A program made the translations under genes and the position numbers. The notes beneath the pieces were generated by a model. The model had not been told where the DNA came from. It saw only the letters and a program-made list of their open reading frames with translations, and did not search any database. Positions 7,805 through 17,120 of a stretch of DNA of 64,000 nt are shown piece after piece. The stretch's first letter is position 1. Every line of letters begins with the position of its first letter. Source of the stretch: Winogradskyella sp. KYW1333 (GTDB lineage: Bacteria > Bacteroidota > Bacteroidia > Flavobacteriales > Flavobacteriaceae); NCBI RefSeq assembly GCF_003335675.1, contig NZ_QPHL01000014.1:62001-126000 (forward strand), in the 5' to 3' direction.

Positions 7805-8512
7805 ATGAGATTTCTTTTAATAGTAAGTTTTACACTCTTAATATTGAATTGTGAAGATAAACAAACTTCAAAACAAAATAATACAACCCTTGTAAAAGAT
7901 TCTACTTCAGTTAAAATATCAACTAAAGAAAATTCTAAAAATGAAGTCAAGGAGGATTTCCCTATACTTACAGATGCTAATGCCATGGAATTTTTCTTAG
8001 AGTATGAAAAAGAACATAAAGAAGATAAAATAAGAATAACGACAGATTATGGCGAAATTGATATTAAGTTATACGAAAAGACAAAATTTCATAGAGCCAA
8101 TTTTATATACCTCACAAAGCTTAAATATTTTAACGGTACGCAATTTTACCGTGTAGTAGAAAACTTCATAATTCAAGGAGGTAACAGTGACGATTACAAT
8201 ATTGCCAAAAGACGAAGAAAAATTGGTAAATATCTATTACCACCAGATACAAAAAGAGGATACACTCACAAACGTGGAGCAGTTTCAATGCCAAGTAGTG
8301 AAATTGAAAATGCTTATAAATTAGCCTCACCATATCAGTTTTTTATTGTTCAGAGACCTAGCGGAGCAGATTATTTAGATAAAGGCTATACAGTATTTGG
8401 AGAAGTAATTAAGGGACTGGATGTAGTAGACGAAATAAACAAAGTAGAAACGGACGAAGGTGAATGGCCTTTACAAAATGTATACATCAGAAAGGTAGAA
8501 ATTATAGATTAA
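7805..8512 (+). CDS. Peptidylprolyl isomerase lipoprotein, cyclophilin type
   Basis: The 235-residue protein has an N-terminal lipoprotein signal ending LILNCEDK (Cys at about 17), a low-complexity linker and a cyclophilin domain (about 75-235; ITTDYGEIDIKLYEKTKFH, NGTQFYRVVENFIIQGGN, FGEVIKGLDVVDEINKV). It should be a lipid-anchored foldase of the periplasm. The M3 peptidase gene begins about 60 bases after its stop on the same strand, so the two may be co-transcribed. It is certain as a cyclophilin; its client proteins are unknown. Confidence 0.88.
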   Translation: MRFLLIVSFTLLILNCEDKQTSKQNNTTLVKDSTSVKISTKENSKNEVKEDFPILTDANAMEFFLEYEKEHKEDKIRITTDYGEIDIKLYEKTKFHRANFIYLTKLKYFNGTQFYRVVENFIIQGGNSDDYNIAKRRRKIGKYLLPPDTKRGYTHKRGAVSMPSSEIENAYKLASPYQFFIVQRPSGADYLDKGYTVFGEVIKGLDVVDEINKVETDEGEWPLQNVYIRKVEIID

Positions 8513-8572
8513 TTGAGAATTCTTATGCCCTATTTTAATACCTTGCTTACACTAACAACAAAACTAACAACT

Positions 8573-10717
8573 ATGATGCGTAAATCAATTAAAATGGCAG
8601 TACTCAGCAGTATTTTGCTATTTGCAAGTTGTAAAAATGACAACAAATCGAACGAAGAATTAATGACTGATAATTTATTACTTCAAGAGTGGAAAGGACC
8701 ATATGAGGGCACGCCAACTTTTGACAAAATGAAGGTAACTGATATTAAAGAAGCTGTTGAAAAAGGAATGGAGCTCAGTTTAGAAGAGATCGAAGCTATT
8801 GCCAATAACTCCGAAGAACCAACCTTTAAAAACACTATTGAAGCTATGGAGAGTTCTGGTAAAGTTTTAGACAGGGTTTTTGCATACTATGGCATTATGT
8901 CTAGTAATGTTTCTTCTCCTGAGTTTAGAGAGATTCAAGCAGAATTAGCTCCAAAGCTATCCGAATTTAGATCTAAAATTTCTCAGAACGAAAAACTTTT
9001 CCAGCGGATTAAAGCAATATATGATGCGTCACAAGAAACACCATTAGAACCTCAAGCACAACGAGTTGTAGAACTAACCTACAAACAGTTTGAAATGAAT
9101 GGTGCTAATTTAGACGCGGAAAAGAAAAAACGATATGCTGAAATTAACAAGGAACTATCTTTATTGTATACCAAATTTGCTAACAACGTACTCCATGATG
9201 AAGAAAATTATGTTACATATTTAAATGAAGACCAACTCGATGGGTTATCCGATGCCTTTATTAAATCTGCGAGAAAAATTGCAAGCGATAAAGGTAAAGA
9301 CGGTATGTACGCTATAACAAATACGCGTTCATCAATGGATCCTTTCCTCACCTACTCTACTAACAGAGATTTGCGTAAACAAGTTTGGACTAACTATTAT
9401 TCACGTGGTGACAATGGCGATGAATATGATAACAATAAAATCATTGCTGAAATTTTAAAATTACGTAAAGAACGTGTTGGTCTATTAGGATACGATAATT
9501 ATGCCCAATGGCGTTTACAAGATCGTATGGCGAAAAACCCAGAGAATGCTATGGCATTAATGGAAGCCGTATGGCCTGCTGCAACAGCACGCGTCAAAGA
9601 AGAAGTTGCGGATATGCAAGTAATTGCTAATGAACTTGGAGATAATGTTACTATTGAGCCTTGGGATTACCGTTATTATGCAGAGAAGGTACGCAAAAAG
9701 AAATACGATTTAGATAGTGACGAAGTTAAGCAATACCTTCAATTAGACAAATTGAGAGAAGCTATGTTTTTTGTCGCTGGAGAACTTTTTAATTTTGAAT
9801 TCACACCAATTGAAGAAGGTAAAGTACCTGTTTTCCAAGAGGATGTTAAGGTTTGGGAAGTTAAAGATAGAACATCAGGAAAACATATAGGGCTATGGTA
9901 TTTAGACACCTTTGCTAGACAAGGCAAACGCTCGGGAGCTTGGGCAACAACCTACAGAAGCTACACGTCTTTTGAAGGCGAAAAAACAGTTTTAGCATCT
10001 AACAATAATAACTTTGTGAAACCGGCTCCAGGTGAAGCTGTACTGATCTCTTGGGATGATGCAACTACATTTTTCCATGAGTTTGGACATGCATTGCATT
10101 TCTTCTCATCTAACGTAAAATACCCAACACTTAATGGTGGAGTGCGTGATTATACAGAATTTCAATCTCAATTACTCGAACGTTGGTTATCTACTGATAA
10201 AGTAATCAACCAATTTTTGGTTCATTATGAAACAGGAGAACCAATACCTGCATCTTTGGTTGAAAAAATAAAGAATGCATCAACATTCAATCAAGGATTC
10301 GGCACTACTGAGTATTTAGCCTCTGCTCTTATGGACATGAAACTACATTTAGCAGATCCTTCAGATATAGATATAGATAAATTTGAACGTGAAACACTGG
10401 ACGAACTTGGTATGCCTAAAGAATTACCAATGCGACATAGAACACCACATTTTGGACATGTGTTCTCAGGTGAAGGATATGCCACTGCTTACTATGGATA
10501 TATGTGGGCAGACGTCCTTACAAGTGATGCGTCTGAAGCTTTTAAGGAAGCACCTGGTGGATTCTATGACAAAGATGTTGCAGATAAATTAGTGAAATAT
10601 TTATTTGCTCCTCGCAATGCTATGGACCCCGCTGATGCCTACAGAAAATTTAGAGGACGAGATGCAAAAATTGAAGCTTTAATGCGCGATAGAGGATTTC
10701 CAGTTCCTCAAGGATAA
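8573..10717 (+). CDS. M3 family metallopeptidase (peptidyl-dipeptidase Dcp-like lipoprotein)
   Basis: From the ATG at 8573 the protein is 714 residues and begins with a lipoprotein signal (MMRKSIKM... LFASC, Cys20). An in-frame TTG 60 bases earlier would bury that signal, so I reject it. The zinc site HEFGH is at about 502-506, within FFHEFGHALHFF, with a downstream glutamate ligand expected around FSGEGYATAYYGY. It belongs to the thimet-oligopeptidase-like M3A family and would degrade oligopeptides in the periplasm. A rho-independent terminator follows 20 bases after the stop. Confidence 0.92.
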   Translation: MMRKSIKMAVLSSILLFASCKNDNKSNEELMTDNLLLQEWKGPYEGTPTFDKMKVTDIKEAVEKGMELSLEEIEAIANNSEEPTFKNTIEAMESSGKVLDRVFAYYGIMSSNVSSPEFREIQAELAPKLSEFRSKISQNEKLFQRIKAIYDASQETPLEPQAQRVVELTYKQFEMNGANLDAEKKKRYAEINKELSLLYTKFANNVLHDEENYVTYLNEDQLDGLSDAFIKSARKIASDKGKDGMYAITNTRSSMDPFLTYSTNRDLRKQVWTNYYSRGDNGDEYDNNKIIAEILKLRKERVGLLGYDNYAQWRLQDRMAKNPENAMALMEAVWPAATARVKEEVADMQVIANELGDNVTIEPWDYRYYAEKVRKKKYDLDSDEVKQYLQLDKLREAMFFVAGELFNFEFTPIEEGKVPVFQEDVKVWEVKDRTSGKHIGLWYLDTFARQGKRSGAWATTYRSYTSFEGEKTVLASNNNNFVKPAPGEAVLISWDDATTFFHEFGHALHFFSSNVKYPTLNGGVRDYTEFQSQLLERWLSTDKVINQFLVHYETGEPIPASLVEKIKNASTFNQGFGTTEYLASALMDMKLHLADPSDIDIDKFERETLDELGMPKELPMRHRTPHFGHVFSGEGYATAYYGYMWADVLTSDASEAFKEAPGGFYDKDVADKLVKYLFAPRNAMDPADAYRKFRGRDAKIEALMRDRGFPVPQG

Positions 10718-10737
10718 TTCTAAATAAAAAAAGACTT

Positions 10738-10775
10738 AAAAACGCTCAATTCTAAGGTGTTAGATTGGGCGTTTT
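10738..10775 (+). terminator. Rho-independent terminator after M3 peptidase gene
   Basis: Arms AAAAACGCTCAAT (10738-10750) and ATTGGGCGTTTTT (10763-10775) pair with one G-T wobble around a 12-base loop and end in a T run. The hairpin follows the M3 peptidase stop codon. Confidence 0.85.
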
Positions 10776-10983
10776 TTAATTGAAAGGAATTATCTTTAAT
10801 TCAACAACAAATTTAGTAACCAACAGTAAATGATTTGTTAAATGCGTTAATGCATAAAAAAGTATTGCAACGAAATGTTGAAGGCTTAAATCAACTAAAT
10901 AAAAAGTACAACCAATCCTTAGAAGATAAAAGGGAAAATAATTAAAATTATTATCCATTAATTATTGAGTAATAAGATTCTGT

Positions 10984-11337
10984 ATGAAAGCAAAACAACT
11001 CATTGCATTAGCTCCAGAAATATACCTTGTACTTGCTACCTTTTACTATTGGGTATTAACGGCTAATTTCTTTAATCCTTTTGCAATAGTTCTTTTAATT
11101 ATACTGCTCTATCAATTGATTTTTAGAAAATTCGCAACAGGAATAATTATAGCTTCAATTTTTATTTTGCTAAACCTGTACATGATTTTTGCACTGCTTT
11201 CAGAGCTATCCGAATTCACCGAACCAAATGAAAATTATAATAACCTTTTAATCGTAAGTTCATTATTTATAGGGCTCAATCTATTGGTCGGAATATCTAT
11301 GTTATGGAAGTATTTAAAAACAAAAGTTGTCTATTAA
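10984..11337 (+). CDS. Small integral membrane protein of unknown function
   Basis: The 117-residue protein has four predicted membrane segments (about 7-25, 30-48, 52-75 and 85-108) and a short positively charged C-terminus (WKYLKTKVVY). I recognise no named domain. It stands alone between the M3 peptidase terminator and a decayed gene region. Its length and hydrophobic regularity suggest a real gene. No promoter could be fixed. Confidence 0.6.
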   Translation: MKAKQLIALAPEIYLVLATFYYWVLTANFFNPFAIVLLIILLYQLIFRKFATGIIIASIFILLNLYMIFALLSELSEFTEPNENYNNLLIVSSLFIGLNLLVGISMLWKYLKTKVVY

Positions 11338-11368
11338 TAAAGATAATTCTTCAATTTAAAGCCAAAGG

Positions 11369-11530
11369 TCAATACACTATAATTATGTACTTAAGCGCAC
11401 CACCTCCTGCTTCTTCAACAAAAGCAATAATAATTACGCCAAATGCATCCATGCTTTTGTTCATGGCTACTAAAACTCAAGAAATAGCGAAAGTAATGGT
11501 TTCTAAAATATCTACAACTTGAAAAAACAT
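11369..11530 (-). pseudogene. Remnant of TRIC/UPF0126 family channel gene (YadS/YicG-like N-terminus)
   Basis: Directly after the RDD gene, on the same strand and sharing one base (TAATG), a frame begins MFFQVVDILETITFAIS, stops at an in-frame TGA (11478-11480), then continues VLVAMNKSMDAFGVIII, AFVEEAGGGALKYIII and ends at 11369. This follows the N-terminal repeat of trimeric intracellular cation channel proteins (LDxxGTxaFAISGaLaAmnKkxDxFGVxxxAxvTAxGGGxxRDxLxG), with the expected Gly codon replaced by TGA. The remaining three quarters of the gene are absent. The match is from memory of the family, not a search. Confidence 0.7.
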
Positions 11531-12246
11531 TACATGTTCTGTGTATAGTAATTATAATCCTTTATCACTTTAGCTATAAAATCTACGGGTTTTTCTTTTG
11601 GCTCAACTGCCATTACTTTAATTAACCTATGGTATAGAGTAAGAATGATATTATGATTTCCCTTTAACACGGCATCATCATAAAGGGTTTTAACTTTTTG
11701 GATATCAGCGTCATTAAGTACTGTTACCTGACTATATGTTGGTACATATCCAACAGGTATATCTTTAAATATAGTATCATTAATTGTTACTTTCTTTTTT
11801 TCACTGATTACTGTTGTTCCAGCCGCAATATCTCCAATACGCTGGCCGTTGCCTTTTATCAGAATTGTTAATACTGCAACACCGCCTGAGGTTAAAACCA
11901 CATCAATAATCCTTAAAATCCAACGAACAAAATAATTTGCAAAACTAGCCTTAGAACCATCGAGCTTAACAACCCTTGTGCTCATGGCACTTTTGCCAAT
12001 TGTTTTACCATCCCAAAAGGTTTCTAACAAAACGTAATATAAAAAGGCTGGTAAATTTACTAAAAGATAAATGGCCCAAGTATCACCCATATCCAAATCT
12101 AATGCCACCAAAAGTAATATGGAAGCAATGACATAAAATAGGATTACTGCACTATCAATAAGGTATCCCAGCATGCGATCACCAATGTTTGCTACGTTTT
12201 GGTTAATACCTACATTTTGGGCAGTTTCTATTTGAAATTCATCCAT
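11530..12246 (-). CDS. RDD family membrane protein
   Basis: From the ATG at 12246 the protein is 238 residues: a short cytoplasmic start (MDEFQIETAQNVGINQNVAN), then an RDD domain (about 20-150) with the signature GDRMLGYLIDS, WDGKTIGKSAM and RIGDIAAGTTVIS segments and about three to four membrane helices, then a cytoplasmic C-terminal region of about 80 residues. A start 38 codons further upstream is open but overlaps the divergent SpoIIM gene, so I reject it. In Bacteroidota this gene commonly sits beside SpoIIM/MoxR clusters. Its role is unknown, and transport or envelope stress functions are suggested for the family. Confidence 0.85.
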   Translation of the reverse strand: MDEFQIETAQNVGINQNVANIGDRMLGYLIDSAVILFYVIASILLLVALDLDMGDTWAIYLLVNLPAFLYYVLLETFWDGKTIGKSAMSTRVVKLDGSKASFANYFVRWILRIIDVVLTSGGVAVLTILIKGNGQRIGDIAAGTTVISEKKKVTINDTIFKDIPVGYVPTYSQVTVLNDADIQKVKTLYDDAVLKGNHNIILTLYHRLIKVMAVEPKEKPVDFIAKVIKDYNYYTQNM

Positions 12247-12281
12247 ATTTTCTTTTCTTTGAAAGCTAAAGGTTTTAGTGT

Positions 12282-13298
12282 ATGCGCGAAGCGACTTTTG
12301 TGAAGCAAAATAAAGATAAATGGTTAGAATTTGAAAGCATTCTAAAAAATAAAACCTCAATAGATCCCGATTTACTTTCAGACCTTTATATTGAAGTTAC
12401 AGATCATTTAAGTTACGCAAAAACCGTCTATAATAACAGCAACACAGAACGGTATTTAAACCAATTAGCAGCCTTAGCCCATCAGAAAATTTACAAGACT
12501 AAGAAAGAGCCTAAAAATAAATTGATTTCTTTTTTTAAAACTGAATTCCCATTAATGTTTTTCAATCATCATAGAGAGCTTTTAATTGCTTTTTTAACCT
12601 TTGGTTTTTTTGTATTGGCTGGTGCATTTTCTGCCGCAAATGAAGGTGATTTTGTTAGGTCGTTTCTCGGCGATGCTTATGTCAATATGACCTTGGATAA
12701 TATTGAGAAAGGAGAACCTATGGCCGTTTACAAAGAGCAAGGTGAATTCAATATGTTTTTAGGGATAACACTAAACAATATTAAAGTTGCCCTTTTCGCA
12801 TTTGGTTATGGAATTATGTTTGGAGTAGGTACATTGTATATTATGATGCAAAATGGTATTATGCTTGGGAGTTTTCAGTATTTCTTCTATGAACAAGGAC
12901 TCCTATGGGAATCAGCACGAACAATTTGGATACACGGCACTATAGAAATATCGGTAATTATTATAGCTGGCTGTGCTGGCCTTGTAATGGGTAACGGAAT
13001 GATATTTACTGGCACATTGCCTCGACTGGAATCTTTTAAACGAGGTGTGATAAAAGGATTAAAAATATTAATGAGCACGATTCCTTTTTTTATTATCGCC
13101 GGTTTTTTAGAAGGATTCGTAACGCGACATACAGAAATGCCAGATTGGCTTGCCATTTTAATAATTGGAAGCTCACTTACACTTATATTGTTTTACTATG
13201 TGTATTATCCCATTAAATTGAATAAAAAAATAAAAATTAATAAAGACATTTCAAAAACTCAAGAAGTTTACCCAATACCTCAAACCAACCCAATATGA
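12282..13298 (+). CDS. Stage II sporulation protein M (SpoIIM/DUF95) family membrane protein
   Basis: The 338-residue protein has a soluble N-terminal region of about 100 residues (MREATFVKQNKDKWLEFESI) and then five to six membrane segments, including the family regions LGITLNNIKVALFAFGYGIM and IWIHGTIEISVIIIAG. It is the first gene of a tightly overlapping operon, overlapping the next gene by four bases (ATGA). No sporulation is implied: SpoIIM homologues are widespread and usually stand next to RDD genes, as here. Its biochemical function is unknown. Confidence 0.85.
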   Translation: MREATFVKQNKDKWLEFESILKNKTSIDPDLLSDLYIEVTDHLSYAKTVYNNSNTERYLNQLAALAHQKIYKTKKEPKNKLISFFKTEFPLMFFNHHRELLIAFLTFGFFVLAGAFSAANEGDFVRSFLGDAYVNMTLDNIEKGEPMAVYKEQGEFNMFLGITLNNIKVALFAFGYGIMFGVGTLYIMMQNGIMLGSFQYFFYEQGLLWESARTIWIHGTIEISVIIIAGCAGLVMGNGMIFTGTLPRLESFKRGVIKGLKILMSTIPFFIIAGFLEGFVTRHTEMPDWLAILIIGSSLTLILFYYVYYPIKLNKKIKINKDISKTQEVYPIPQTNPI

Positions 13299-14182
13299 TC
13301 AAACCTTATATAGAATTTAGAAAACAAAGTGATTTTAGTGGTATTCTAACAGATACTTTCGGTTTTATTCGAAATGAATTTAAACCTTTAATGAAAATGA
13401 TAATAAATATTGCTGGTCCTGCCATATTAGTATATCTGCTATCATTAGCAGTATATAATTATGTAGCTGGTGACATTTTTGATATTGGTGTATTTAGGGG
13501 TACCTCATTAAATTCTGGAAGCCTGGTACTATCATTATTGGCATTCTTTGTCTATTTCATTTCTGCAATTGCTACTTATATCTTATTAGGAGGTACAGTG
13601 TTATTTTATATTAAATCTTACAATGAGAACAAAGGAGTAACAAATTACAACGAAATTAAAAGAAATACCTATAGGTTTCTAGGGTCGTTTTTTGGGTTAG
13701 GTATACTTAAGGGAATCACATTAACGTTTGCAATAATGCTCTGCGTATTACCTGTACTATATGCTATGGTGCCAATGGCTATTGTTTTTAGTCTATTTGT
13801 TTTCGAATCTAGAAATTCGGTTATAGATGCCTACATCAAAAGTTTCAATCTTGTTAATGTGGATTTCTGGACTGCTTGGGGCTCATACATTGTATTGTTT
13901 ATTATTTATTATATAATAATAGTTGTATTTGCTTTACCAAGTTCTATATACGCTATGATCAGCACCGGAATATTTACTGGTGAAGTCGATCCTGCGAATA
14001 TAGAGAGTTTTTCAAGAGACCCATTTTTGATAGCACTAAGCGTAATTCAAGCATTTATTCAAATATTTCTCAACATAATTTTGGTAGTTGGTGGAGCTGT
14101 AATTTACTTTCACCTTCATGAAAAAACTAATTTCACAGGCACCTATGAACGCATAGGAGAAATTGGTAAAATAGAAGAGTAA
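13295..14182 (+). CDS. Multi-pass membrane protein of the MoxR/SpoIIM cluster
   Basis: The 295-residue protein has six predicted membrane helices and a conserved soluble N-terminus (YIEFRKQSDFSGILTDTFGFIRN). It resembles the membrane proteins with DUF4013-like or GPDP-membrane-domain features that sit in the same place in related genomes, but I cannot name a family with certainty. It overlaps SpoIIM by four bases and the DUF4129 gene by one base, so it is part of one transcript. No catalytic motif is visible. Confidence 0.7.
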   Translation: MIKPYIEFRKQSDFSGILTDTFGFIRNEFKPLMKMIINIAGPAILVYLLSLAVYNYVAGDIFDIGVFRGTSLNSGSLVLSLLAFFVYFISAIATYILLGGTVLFYIKSYNENKGVTNYNEIKRNTYRFLGSFFGLGILKGITLTFAIMLCVLPVLYAMVPMAIVFSLFVFESRNSVIDAYIKSFNLVNVDFWTAWGSYIVLFIIYYIIIVVFALPSSIYAMISTGIFTGEVDPANIESFSRDPFLIALSVIQAFIQIFLNIILVVGGAVIYFHLHEKTNFTGTYERIGEIGKIEE

Positions 14183-14916
14183 TGCAACTATTAAGGTTTT
14201 TACTTTTTTTTCTATTCTTGGGGCAATTTTTGGTTGCTCAGCAAAATGCGAATCCAGTTATTTATGATGACACCGAAATCGATAAAAAAGAAATTATCGA
14301 AAAGTATCTTGAAACTTACAAAGCTGATAAAGATTTCAATTATGCGGAATTTGAAGCCGAGGAAACTTTTTTAGACAGAGCTTATAGGTGGTTGCAAAAC
14401 ATTCTCAGAAAATTCTGGGAAGCTATTTTCGGTGTTGGTACGGCGTCAGGATTTTTATATTTTATTTTTAGAATTTTACCTTATCTATTACTTGGATTTC
14501 TGTTTTTTCTATTGATTAGATTTTTCCTTAAAGTGAATTCAAACCGGTTGGTTATGAATACCAAAGAGCAAGGTAATGTATCTATTACTGAAGAAGAACA
14601 GATAATAAAAAATGAAGATATTCCTGCTCTAATAAAAGAAGCTATAAAACAAAAAAATTATAGGCTAGCCATAAGGTACTATTATTTGCTGTCATTAAAA
14701 CATTTAACTGACAATAATAGCATAAACTGGGAGCCACAGAAGACCAATGAAGATTATATAAAAGAAATTAGCACTTCTTCCTTAAAAGATAGTTTTAAGA
14801 ACATCACTAGGATTTACGATTATGTATGGTATGGTGAGTTTGGCGTAGATGCTTTAAGATTTGAAGCTTTGAAACAACCGTTTGTAAATTTAAATAATAG
14901 AATTACAAATCCTTGA
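14182..14916 (+). CDS. DUF4129 domain-containing membrane protein
   Basis: The 244-residue protein has an N-terminal signal or membrane segment (residues 1-20, ending VAQ), a periplasmic part with an amphipathic YKADKDFNYAEFEAEE segment, a membrane helix (about 95-118), and a cytoplasmic C-terminal DUF4129 domain (about 150-240) with LAIRYYYLLSLKHL and the aromatic DYVWYGEF motif. DUF4129 proteins typically accompany DUF58/MoxR genes and are sometimes fused to transglutaminases. Start and stop codons overlap both neighbours. Confidence 0.82.
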   Translation: MQLLRFLLFFLFLGQFLVAQQNANPVIYDDTEIDKKEIIEKYLETYKADKDFNYAEFEAEETFLDRAYRWLQNILRKFWEAIFGVGTASGFLYFIFRILPYLLLGFLFFLLIRFFLKVNSNRLVMNTKEQGNVSITEEEQIIKNEDIPALIKEAIKQKNYRLAIRYYYLLSLKHLTDNNSINWEPQKTNEDYIKEISTSSLKDSFKNITRIYDYVWYGEFGVDALRFEALKQPFVNLNNRITNP

Positions 14917-16136
14917 GTAAAAAAGGCAAAATATATATAACCCTGGTTCTATTAACTATTATATCTATAGTTATACTAGAAATGAACAAGCCCAAGGAAT
15001 TGAATTGGTTCCCCTCCTATGCTACACACCACAAAATTCCTTTTGGATCTTACGTCTTTAACGAACAAATAGAGCGTATTGCTGATAGTGTTAATTTGGT
15101 AGATAGACCACCTTTTGAGTTTTTATTAGACAATGACATCTCTGGTACTTATCTTTTTTACAATGGAGGTATAAACTTTGGTGATGAAGAACTAAATGCA
15201 CTGCTCGATTGGGTAAACGTTGGCAATACATTAATGATCTCTGCTGTAGATTTTGAAGAAACATTGTTAGATACGCTTAACCTTGAAACAAAGTCTGTAA
15301 ATACCGTTGGTAATTTTAACAATGAATATCAGGTTCAATTTGTTAACCCAAGATTAGATCATACACGCTCCTATAAATTTGACAGGCCCAACACCTTCTT
15401 TTATTTTAATGAAATAGACACTTTAAATACAAGTGTTTTAAGTTTTATAGATAATTACAGAGGTGAAAATAAAACAGTAGTAGATTCTCTAGTTAATATT
15501 ATTAAACAACCTTTTGGTAATGGCGAAATAATACTTAGTACGTTTCCGCAGGCCTTTACAAATTACTTTATACTCAATTCCCCGAATGAAAAATACACAG
15601 CTGGCCTGCTTTCATATTTAGATACAACAAAACCTATATACCTTGATAAATACTATAAAAGCGGAAAGAAATATTATACATCACCAATGTATTTATTATT
15701 AAATACTAAATCATTAAAATGGGCTTATTATATAGTATTGATTGGTGTTTTTATCTATATAATTTTTGAGGGAAAACGTAAACAACGTGCAATACCTGTT
15801 GTAAAACAACTTAAAAACCAAACGCTTGAATTCACTAGGACCATTGCTAATATGTACTATGAAAATGGAAAGCATAAAGATATTGCTCATCATAAAGTTC
15901 AGCACTTTTTAGAGCATATAAGAAACACAATATATCTCAACACCTCAGAAATCAATGATACATTTATTAAAAACTTAGCTGCAAGAAGCAATAACACTAT
16001 TGAAGATAGCCAAAAGCTTTTCAGTTTTATAGATAGCTTAAATCACAAATCACAGATTAACAATATTGAATTAGAAAGGTTAAATACCTTAATAGAAAAT
16101 TTTAAATCCAATAACCAATGGAAAACGAAGAACTAA
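14913..16136 (+). CDS. DUF4350 domain-containing protein
   Basis: The 407-residue protein has an N-terminal membrane anchor (about 7-23), an extracytoplasmic DUF4350 domain of flavodoxin-like or GATase-like appearance (about 45-230; LFYNGGINFGDEELNALLDWV), a second membrane helix (about 268-285) and a cytoplasmic tail. The start is a TTG embedded in the stop of the DUF4129 gene (CCTTGAGT), the only start that preserves the anchor. It overlaps moxR by 19 bases. The function is unknown; it is a constant member of this cluster type. Confidence 0.8.
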   Translation: MSKKGKIYITLVLLTIISIVILEMNKPKELNWFPSYATHHKIPFGSYVFNEQIERIADSVNLVDRPPFEFLLDNDISGTYLFYNGGINFGDEELNALLDWVNVGNTLMISAVDFEETLLDTLNLETKSVNTVGNFNNEYQVQFVNPRLDHTRSYKFDRPNTFFYFNEIDTLNTSVLSFIDNYRGENKTVVDSLVNIIKQPFGNGEIILSTFPQAFTNYFILNSPNEKYTAGLLSYLDTTKPIYLDKYYKSGKKYYTSPMYLLLNTKSLKWAYYIVLIGVFIYIIFEGKRKQRAIPVVKQLKNQTLEFTRTIANMYYENGKHKDIAHHKVQHFLEHIRNTIYLNTSEINDTFIKNLAARSNNTIEDSQKLFSFIDSLNHKSQINNIELERLNTLIENFKSNNQWKTKN

Positions 16137-17113
16137 AAGACGACTTAAATTTTAATAATAGAATTCCCTTAGACGACTTAAAAGAGTCAGTAGAGCAAAT
16201 AAAATCCGAACTAAGAAAGGTCATAATTGGTCAGGATAATTTTGTTGAACTACTTATTGTTGCACTTCTCGCAGATGGCCATGTCTTAATCGAGGGTGTA
16301 CCAGGTATTGCAAAAACGGTTACAGCAAAGTTATTTGCCAAAGTCTTAAAAACAGATTTTAGCCGTATTCAGTTCACACCAGATTTAATGCCTAGTGATG
16401 TTCTGGGAACTTCGGTTTTAAACATGAAAATATCAGATTTCGAGTTTAAGAAAGGACCAATTTTCTCGAATATTGTATTGATCGATGAGATTAACAGAGC
16501 TCCAGCCAAAACTCAAGCTGCCCTTTTTGAAACCATGGAAGAAAGGCAGGCAAGTATTGACGGAATAACTTATAAGTTTGAAAACCCATTTATGGTATTG
16601 GCAACACAAAACCCAATTGAGCAAGAAGGTACCTATGCCCTGCCAGAAGCACAATTAGACCGTTTCATTTTTAAAATAAAAGTTGATTATCCTTCATTAG
16701 AGGATGAAATAAAAATCATTGCATCACATCACGAGCGTAAAGGTGAAGCACCTCAGTCTAGAATAAATGCAATATTAGACACTAAATCACTAGAGGATTA
16801 TAAGAACAAAACCCAAGCAATTGTTGTTGAAGAAAAGATCATAAAATACATTGCAGAGATCGTTTCTAAGACTCGTAATCATCCACACCTTTATTTAGGA
16901 GGTTCTCCTAGAGCTTCTATAGCAATATTGAATACATCAAAGGCATTTGCCGCAATAAACGGGAGGGATTTTGTTATACCCGAAGATGTTAAACGCGCAT
17001 TAATACCTGTACTTAACCATAGAGTCATTCTAACTCCTGAGCGAGAAATGGAAGGCATGACAACTGAAAATGTCATTGAAATGATTGTTCAATCTGTTGA
17101 AGTACCAAGATAA
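16118..17113 (+). CDS. MoxR family AAA+ ATPase
   Basis: The 331-residue protein is a complete MoxR ATPase: Walker A GVPGIAKT (about 61-68), Walker B LIDEINRAPAKTQ with the sensor region EERQASIDG (about 120-150), ATQNPIEQEGTYALPEAQLDRF (the typical post-Walker-B sensor 1 block) and a C-terminal lid domain with GGSPRASIAI. MoxR proteins act as chaperone-like remodelling ATPases that work with VWA or DUF58 partners. Here the partner is the DUF58 gene seven bases downstream. No VWA-domain (BatA/BatB) genes follow. Confidence 0.93.
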   Translation: MENEELKDDLNFNNRIPLDDLKESVEQIKSELRKVIIGQDNFVELLIVALLADGHVLIEGVPGIAKTVTAKLFAKVLKTDFSRIQFTPDLMPSDVLGTSVLNMKISDFEFKKGPIFSNIVLIDEINRAPAKTQAALFETMEERQASIDGITYKFENPFMVLATQNPIEQEGTYALPEAQLDRFIFKIKVDYPSLEDEIKIIASHHERKGEAPQSRINAILDTKSLEDYKNKTQAIVVEEKIIKYIAEIVSKTRNHPHLYLGGSPRASIAILNTSKAFAAINGRDFVIPEDVKRALIPVLNHRVILTPEREMEGMTTENVIEMIVQSVEVPR

Positions 17114-17120
17114 AGCCAGT

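Noticed and set aside
9390..9420. CACGTG-containing sequence TTCACGTGGTGA as a possible parS site
   Set aside because: It lies inside the M3 peptidase gene and only the central core matches the parS consensus.
10850..10945. A 31-codon plus-strand frame (MHKKVLQRNVEGLNQLNKKY...) between the M3 terminator and the 10984 gene
   Set aside because: It is short, without a promoter or recognised relatives, and an opposite-strand frame of 60 codons covers the same bases; neither is supported.
11304..11522. A 72-codon plus-strand frame after the 10984 gene
   Set aside because: It is the antisense of the TRIC/UPF0126 remnant, which explains the bases better.
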